The notes under the pieces are model-generated. The model searched no databases. It was given only the letters and a program-made list of their open reading frames with translations, and had not been told where the DNA came from. Below are positions 60,417 through 64,000 of a stretch of DNA of 64,000 nt, piece after piece (the first letter of the stretch is position 1; every line of letters begins with the position of its first letter). A program made the translations under genes and the position numbers. The stretch covers positions 1 through 64,000 of the forward strand of contig NZ_JBATVG010000022.1 of assembly GCF_049671645.1 (NCBI RefSeq), read 5' to 3'. Source of the stretch: Castellaniella sp049671645 (GTDB taxonomy: Bacteria > Pseudomonadota > Gammaproteobacteria > Burkholderiales > Burkholderiaceae_B).

Positions 60417-60442
60417 AATAGTCTGGTGCATGAAATTCACCA

Positions 60443-61363
60443 ATGATGGCGGATAACCTCAACGATTTGCGTGCGTTCGCGGCCGTGGCGCGGGAACGCA
60501 GCTTTACCCGCGCGGCGGCGCAGCTGGGCATGTCGCGCTCGGCATTGAGCCATGCCATGACGGCGCTCGAAGCGCGCCTGGGGGTGCGGTTATTGGCGCG
60601 CACTACCCGAAGCGTATCCACGACGGACGCGGGCGCGCGCCTGCTGCGCACGCTTTTGCCCATGCTCAGCGAGCTGGAAGGGGAACTGGCGTCCCTGCGG
60701 TCGTCCAACGCCCGGCCGGCCGGGACGGTGCGGATCACCGCCAACGACCATGCCATCGGCACGGTCCTATGGCCCAGGCTGCGTGAGGTATTGCAGCGCT
60801 ACCCGGATGTTCAAGTGGAACTGAGCGTCGATTATGCCTTGACCGATATCGTCGCCCGTCATTTCGACGCGGGGGTGCGTCTGGGCGACGTGGTGGACAA
60901 GGACATGGTCGCGGTGCGCATCGGCCCGGATGTGCGCATGGCAGTGGTGGGGGCGCCCTCGTATCTCAGGGGCAAGGATCTTCCGGCCGTCCCCCAGGAA
61001 TTGACCGAACATCAGTGCATCAATTTGAGATTGCCCACGCACGGGGGGCTTTACGCCTGGGACTTCGAAAAGGGCAAGCGGAGGCTCTCGGTGCGGGTGC
61101 AGGGGCAGCTCGTATTCAACAATACGTTCCTGATGCTGCAGGCCGCCTTGGATGGGCTGGGGCTGGCCTATGTGCCCCTGGATGCCGCGGCGTCGCATCT
61201 TGAGGAAGGACGCTTGGCGCCTGTGCTGGAACCCTGGTGGCCCACGTTGCCGGGATACCACCTGTACTATGCGAACCGGCGCCAGATGGCGCCGGCGCTT
61301 GCGCTCGTGATCGACGCCTTGCGGTATCACGCCGCCCCCCGCGCAGCCGCCCCTGGCGGCTGA
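60443..61363 (+). CDS. LysR family transcriptional regulator
   Basis: A 306-residue regulator with winged helix LNDLRAFAAVARERSFTRAAAQLGMSRSALSHAMTALEARLGVRLLARTTRSVSTTDAG (about residues 6-64) and a CrgA-type effector domain (RYPDVQVELSVDYALTDIVARHFDAGVRLG). Two adjacent ATGs (60443, 60446) are possible starts and neither has a clear ribosome site. Its divergent position and the dyad between the genes make it the likely regulator of the cupin-dehydrogenase pair. Confidence 0.93.
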   Translation: MMADNLNDLRAFAAVARERSFTRAAAQLGMSRSALSHAMTALEARLGVRLLARTTRSVSTTDAGARLLRTLLPMLSELEGELASLRSSNARPAGTVRITANDHAIGTVLWPRLREVLQRYPDVQVELSVDYALTDIVARHFDAGVRLGDVVDKDMVAVRIGPDVRMAVVGAPSYLRGKDLPAVPQELTEHQCINLRLPTHGGLYAWDFEKGKRRLSVRVQGQLVFNNTFLMLQAALDGLGLAYVPLDAAASHLEEGRLAPVLEPWWPTLPGYHLYYANRRQMAPALALVIDALRYHAAPRAAAPGG

Positions 61364-61426
61364 GACTCGCGCTCCGGGCAGCCGGCGCGATGGCGCCGGG
61401 CGGCCTTGCGAGGCCGGTGCGATCGT

Positions 61427-63046
61427 TCAGATCACTTCCAGGCGCCCCATCATGCCCAGGTCTTCGTGCTCCAGGATATGGCAATGGAACATGCGGATGC
61501 CTTTGGCGGCCTGCATGATGCGGATGCGTACGGTTTCCCGGGCCTTGAGATTGACCGTGTCGTACCAGGCGCGAAACGGTTCCCGGGCTGTGCGCCCGTT
61601 GATCATGCGTTCCAGCACGGCGAACTGCGTGCCGTGGATGTGGAAGGGATGGTCCATGTCCGAATCATTGACGATTTCCCAGTCTTCCCATGCGCCGGTC
61701 GGACTGCTCAGGTCGACGCGCCGCATGTCGAAGGTTTTGCCGTTGAGCATGAACTGCATCATGGAGGGACGCCCGTCCGTCATCATGCTCTTCATGTCCG
61801 TCATCCCCATGCCGCCCGGGGACATCGTGTGCTCCATGGCTTGCGCGCCGTGCGACCCATGGGCCATGGACATGCCTTCGCTCATGACGACCCGCTTCCG
61901 TGCGCTTGCCTTGGGCAACGCCTGGAATGGCCGTAGCGGTTGCGGCAGCGAGAGGGGCCGCGGTTGCCGTACGGCACTGAAATCCACCTGCATGAGCGGG
62001 ATGGCGGAGGTCTCGCTCGCGCCTCCCATCTTGCCGCGCGCATAGGTCTCTGCCACCAGCGCGCCGCCACGTCCACCCGCAGCGGTCACCAGCAGTTCGA
62101 CGCGCTGGGCCGGTGCGACCAGGATTTCCGATAAGCCCGTCTGTGCCTGCTCGATACGCCCGCCATCCGTGCCGAGCAGCGTCAGGTCGTGCCCCGGCAG
62201 GGCCAGGCGCAGATAGCGGGCGTTTGTGGCATTGAGGATATGCCAGCGTTCCCGCCCGAGCGCGTCGAAAGGCAGCGTGGGGCGGTTCAGGCCGTTGACC
62301 AGGGCGAACTGGCCTTCACGGCCGTTCATCCAGTCCATCATGTCGTTTTCCGGGATCATGCCGAGCGCCGTCAGCCGCAGGTCGGTGATGGCGAGAATGC
62401 GCTCGGGAATGGCGGAGAGCGCGTCCTGTCTGGCGCGCACCCGGATGGCCCCGGCCAGCCCCCGATAGACCTGCTCGCCGGACCGGCCGTGCGGGTGGGG
62501 GTGATACCAGTACAGGCCTTCGACGTCATCGGGGATGTGGAAACGGTACGTATGGCTCGCCCCCGGAGCCACCGCGGCGTCGGGATTGCCGTCCTGGTCC
62601 GGAGGCACGGGCAGGCCGTGCCAGTGGATCGTGGTCGGTTCGGGCAAGCGGTTCTCGAGCGTGATCTCGACTGCATCGCCCGCCTGGAGATCGATCAGCG
62701 GACCGGGAAACTGGCCGTTGTAGGCCCAGGCCTGGGTCATGACGCCGGGAATCAACTCGATTTTTGCGGGCGCGGCGACGAGCGTCGCCCTGAACATACC
62801 AGGTTGCGCGGCGGTGTTCCCCAGCGTCGCTGGCGCCGCGAAAGGACGTCCGGGCGGAATGGCGTCGCTGGCGGCCAGCGATCCCTTGCGCGCCCCTGCT
62901 GCGGACGGATCGTGTGGTGGCTGCGGAGAGGGCGCGCCGCCAGCGGCGTGGTGCATGTGTTCCATGCCCAGCGCGGGCCGGACCCCTGTGGCGAGGGCCA
63001 GGCCGGCCGAACCCGCCAGGCTCGTCAGAAAATCTCTACGTCGCAT
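61427..63046 (-). CDS. Multicopper oxidase, CueO/CopA type
   Basis: A 539-residue periplasmic copper oxidase. The N-terminus is a Tat signal (MRRRDFLTSLAGSAGLALA). Copper sites are complete: HWHG (141-144), HPHPHG (182-187), HPFHIHG and HCHILEHEDLGMM near the C-terminus, the last with the type 1 copper Met. A Met/His-rich loop (MSEGMSMAHGSHGAQAMEHTMSPGGMGMTDMKSMM) resembles the CueO cuprous-ion site. It probably oxidises Cu(I) in copper detoxification. AAGGGGTGA precedes the ATG, and a CueR-like promoter lies about 80 bp upstream. Confidence 0.94.
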   Translation of the reverse strand: MRRRDFLTSLAGSAGLALATGVRPALGMEHMHHAAGGAPSPQPPHDPSAAGARKGSLAASDAIPPGRPFAAPATLGNTAAQPGMFRATLVAAPAKIELIPGVMTQAWAYNGQFPGPLIDLQAGDAVEITLENRLPEPTTIHWHGLPVPPDQDGNPDAAVAPGASHTYRFHIPDDVEGLYWYHPHPHGRSGEQVYRGLAGAIRVRARQDALSAIPERILAITDLRLTALGMIPENDMMDWMNGREGQFALVNGLNRPTLPFDALGRERWHILNATNARYLRLALPGHDLTLLGTDGGRIEQAQTGLSEILVAPAQRVELLVTAAGGRGGALVAETYARGKMGGASETSAIPLMQVDFSAVRQPRPLSLPQPLRPFQALPKASARKRVVMSEGMSMAHGSHGAQAMEHTMSPGGMGMTDMKSMMTDGRPSMMQFMLNGKTFDMRRVDLSSPTGAWEDWEIVNDSDMDHPFHIHGTQFAVLERMINGRTAREPFRAWYDTVNLKARETVRIRIMQAAKGIRMFHCHILEHEDLGMMGRLEVI

Positions 63047-63124
63047 GGATTCACCCCTTGTCCCTTGTATCGGATGCTTCGTTGCATCTGACGCCCAGCG
63101 CCAGTCGGATTGCTTGGAAGTCTG

Positions 63125-63149
63125 ATCCTTACCCTGGGGGGAAGGTCAA
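63125..63149 (-). promoter_or_regulatory. CueR/MerR-type promoter element
   Basis: On the minus strand the -35 TTGACC (63149-63144) runs into an imperfect dyad CCTTCCCC ... GGGTAAGG lying in a lengthened spacer. This is the layout of MerR-family copper promoters, which carry the activator site between -35 and -10. The -10 is weak (CAGACT with a 19 bp spacer). It points at the multicopper oxidase gene. No MerR-type gene is in this window. Confidence 0.6.
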
Positions 63150-63174
63150 GTGCGGGGTTGAATCGGCCGGTTTT

Positions 63175-63251
63175 TGGTCCGCCCTACTGGATTCGAACCA
63201 GTGACCTACGGCTTAGAAGGCCGTTGCTCTATCCAACTGAGCTAAGGGCGG
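63175..63251 (-). tRNA. tRNA-Arg (anticodon UCU)
   Basis: On the minus strand the cloverleaf runs from CCGCCCT (63251) to AGGGCGG-A-CCA, with CCA encoded at 63177-63175. The anticodon arm is ACGGC-CTTCTAA-GCCGT (TCT), the D-arm GCTCAGTTGGATAGAGC and the T-arm CTGGTTCGAATCCAG. All stems pair. Confidence 0.96.
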
Positions 63252-63466
63252 TCAGGCAGGGTGTCGGCGGGGTCGCCGGGCGCGGACCGGTCGCCGCGCG
63301 GCGATTGCGCCATGCCTGTGAATCCTGAATTCTAACGTGCAAATCACGGATCGGTGTTTTCCCTGATCCGGGGCCGCTTTAACGGGAATGTAAGGTCTCC
63401 GTAAGACCCGACCTCTAACTTGCGGGCGGATAGAAATTCATCCCCCATTACAAGTAGGAGACCCCC
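63252..63466. other. Gene-free control region before yjcH-actP
   Basis: 215 bp with no ORF of substance. It contains the dyad GGTCT-CCGTA-AGACC at 63394-63408 and the ribosome site TAGGAG just before the next ATG. The dyad lies 59 bp before yjcH and could be a regulator site. No clear -35/-10 pair is seen. Confidence 0.5.
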
Positions 63467-63769
63467 ATGGGAGACCAGCAGACACAGCGCATCGTGTCCA
63501 ACCCGAAATACCAGCACCTGCGCCGCACCCGCCTGCGCTACGGCTGGACGCTGACCGTGGTCATGTTGATCGTGTATTACGCCTTCATCGGCGTCATCGC
63601 CTTCGACAAGGAACTGTTCGCCCTGAAACTGGGTGAAGGCGTCATGACCTGGGGCATTCCGGTCGGCTTCGGCGTCATCGTGTTCAGCGTGCTGATCACA
63701 GGCCTGTACGTGCGCCGCGCCAACAGCGAGTTCGATCGCCTGACGCGCGAAATCGCGCAGGAGGCCTGA
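63467..63769 (+). CDS. yjcH: DUF485 family membrane protein YjcH
   Basis: A 100-residue inner-membrane protein with two hydrophobic helices (LTVVMLIVYYAFIGVIAFD and VGFGVIVFSVLITGLYV) and the DUF485 pattern NPKYQHLRRTRLRYGWTLT. It is encoded directly before the acetate permease in many proteobacteria and is thought to assist it. The start has TAGGAG upstream and the stop lies 1 bp before the actP start, so they are coupled. Confidence 0.94.
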   Translation: MGDQQTQRIVSNPKYQHLRRTRLRYGWTLTVVMLIVYYAFIGVIAFDKELFALKLGEGVMTWGIPVGFGVIVFSVLITGLYVRRANSEFDRLTREIAQEA

Positions 63770-63770
63770 G

Positions 63771-64000
63771 ATGCACCGCATGACTGCGCGCGCCTTGAGC
63801 GCGCTGGCCCTGACGGGCATGATGGGGTCGGCCTGGGCGGCCGGCGGCGACCTGGGCGAATTGCAGCGGCAGCCGACCAACTGGACGGCCATCGCCATGT
63901 TCGCTGTGTTCGTGCTGCTGACCCTGTGGATCACCAAGTGGGCGGCCAAGCGCACCCGGTCCACGGCGGATTTCTACACGGCCGGCGGCGGCATCACCGG
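63771..64000 (+). CDS. actP: Acetate/cation symporter ActP, N-terminal part
   Basis: The first 76 codons of a sodium/solute symporter family protein, cut by the window end. Residues 1-24 look like a signal sequence (ALSALALTGMMGSAWAAG), followed by a membrane helix (WTAIAMFAVFVLLTLWITKWAA) and KRTRSTADFYTAGGGITG, the start of the SSS-family core as in ActP. The yjcH gene just upstream supports the acetate/pyruvate/propionate permease assignment. Confidence 0.9.
   Translation, partial: MHRMTARALSALALTGMMGSAWAAGGDLGELQRQPTNWTAIAMFAVFVLLTLWITKWAAKRTRSTADFYTAGGGIT

Overview
The window is high-GC DNA from a betaproteobacterium, most likely Burkholderiales and probably Alcaligenaceae (Bordetella/Achromobacter/Castellaniella-like). 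The evidence is the gene order greA-yhbY-rlmE-ftsH-folP-glmM, followed by an OlsB-like acyltransferase, ppx, ppk and pstSCAB, plus the protein sequences themselves. The genus is an inference; no rRNA is present. All calls were made by eye, without database searches.

Layout. 1-488: six tandem 82-83 bp repeats. 547-3281: an NMT1/Tau-type ABC importer, then a 206 bp inverted-repeat element. 3520-9045: transaldolase and carAB. 9052-26861: about 18 kb of accessory genes sitting between carB and greA, which are adjacent in many relatives. These comprise an SDR, DoxX, pirin and LysR genes, then a TetR-controlled operon of unknown substrate (second NMT1-type importer, enolase-superfamily enzyme, Gfo/Idh dehydrogenase, DUF993 protein and TIM-barrel isomerase). 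A nucleobase permease follows, then a hydroxybenzoate-type cluster (AraC regulator, ligAB-type ring-cleavage dioxygenase, PobA-like hydroxylase, solitary binding protein). 27189-33306: core genes greA, yhbY, rlmE, ftsH, folP and glmM. 33380-41771: OlsB-like acyltransferase, ppx/ppk and a PhoB-boxed pst operon. 41934-44340: PepSY protein and a two-component system where phoU-phoB-phoR might be expected.

44837-52948 may be an old island. A diverged 50 bp copy of the 3' part of tRNA-Pro lies at the left and the intact tRNA-Pro(UGG) at the right. Between them are a DoxX-flanked polyamine-type ABC importer, a class III aminotransferase and a BKACE (beta-keto acid cleavage) enzyme, controlled by a divergent GntR regulator. 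To the right come a LuxR-type regulator, two orphan exported proteins, an LtaS-like phosphotransferase, OMPLA, a YahK-like alcohol dehydrogenase with cupin and LysR, a Tat-exported multicopper oxidase behind a CueR-like promoter, tRNA-Arg(UCU), and yjcH-actP cut by the window end.

Most notable: (i) the unassigned seven-gene catabolic operon with two perfect operator dyads lying exactly on its -35 and -10 boxes; (ii) a PobA homologue that keeps the carboxylate-binding residues but has lost the phenol-activating proton relay; (iii) a transporter-aminotransferase-BKACE operon predicting an amino-acid or polyamine pathway; (iv) a dispersed 3'-UTR element whose palindromes covary between copies.
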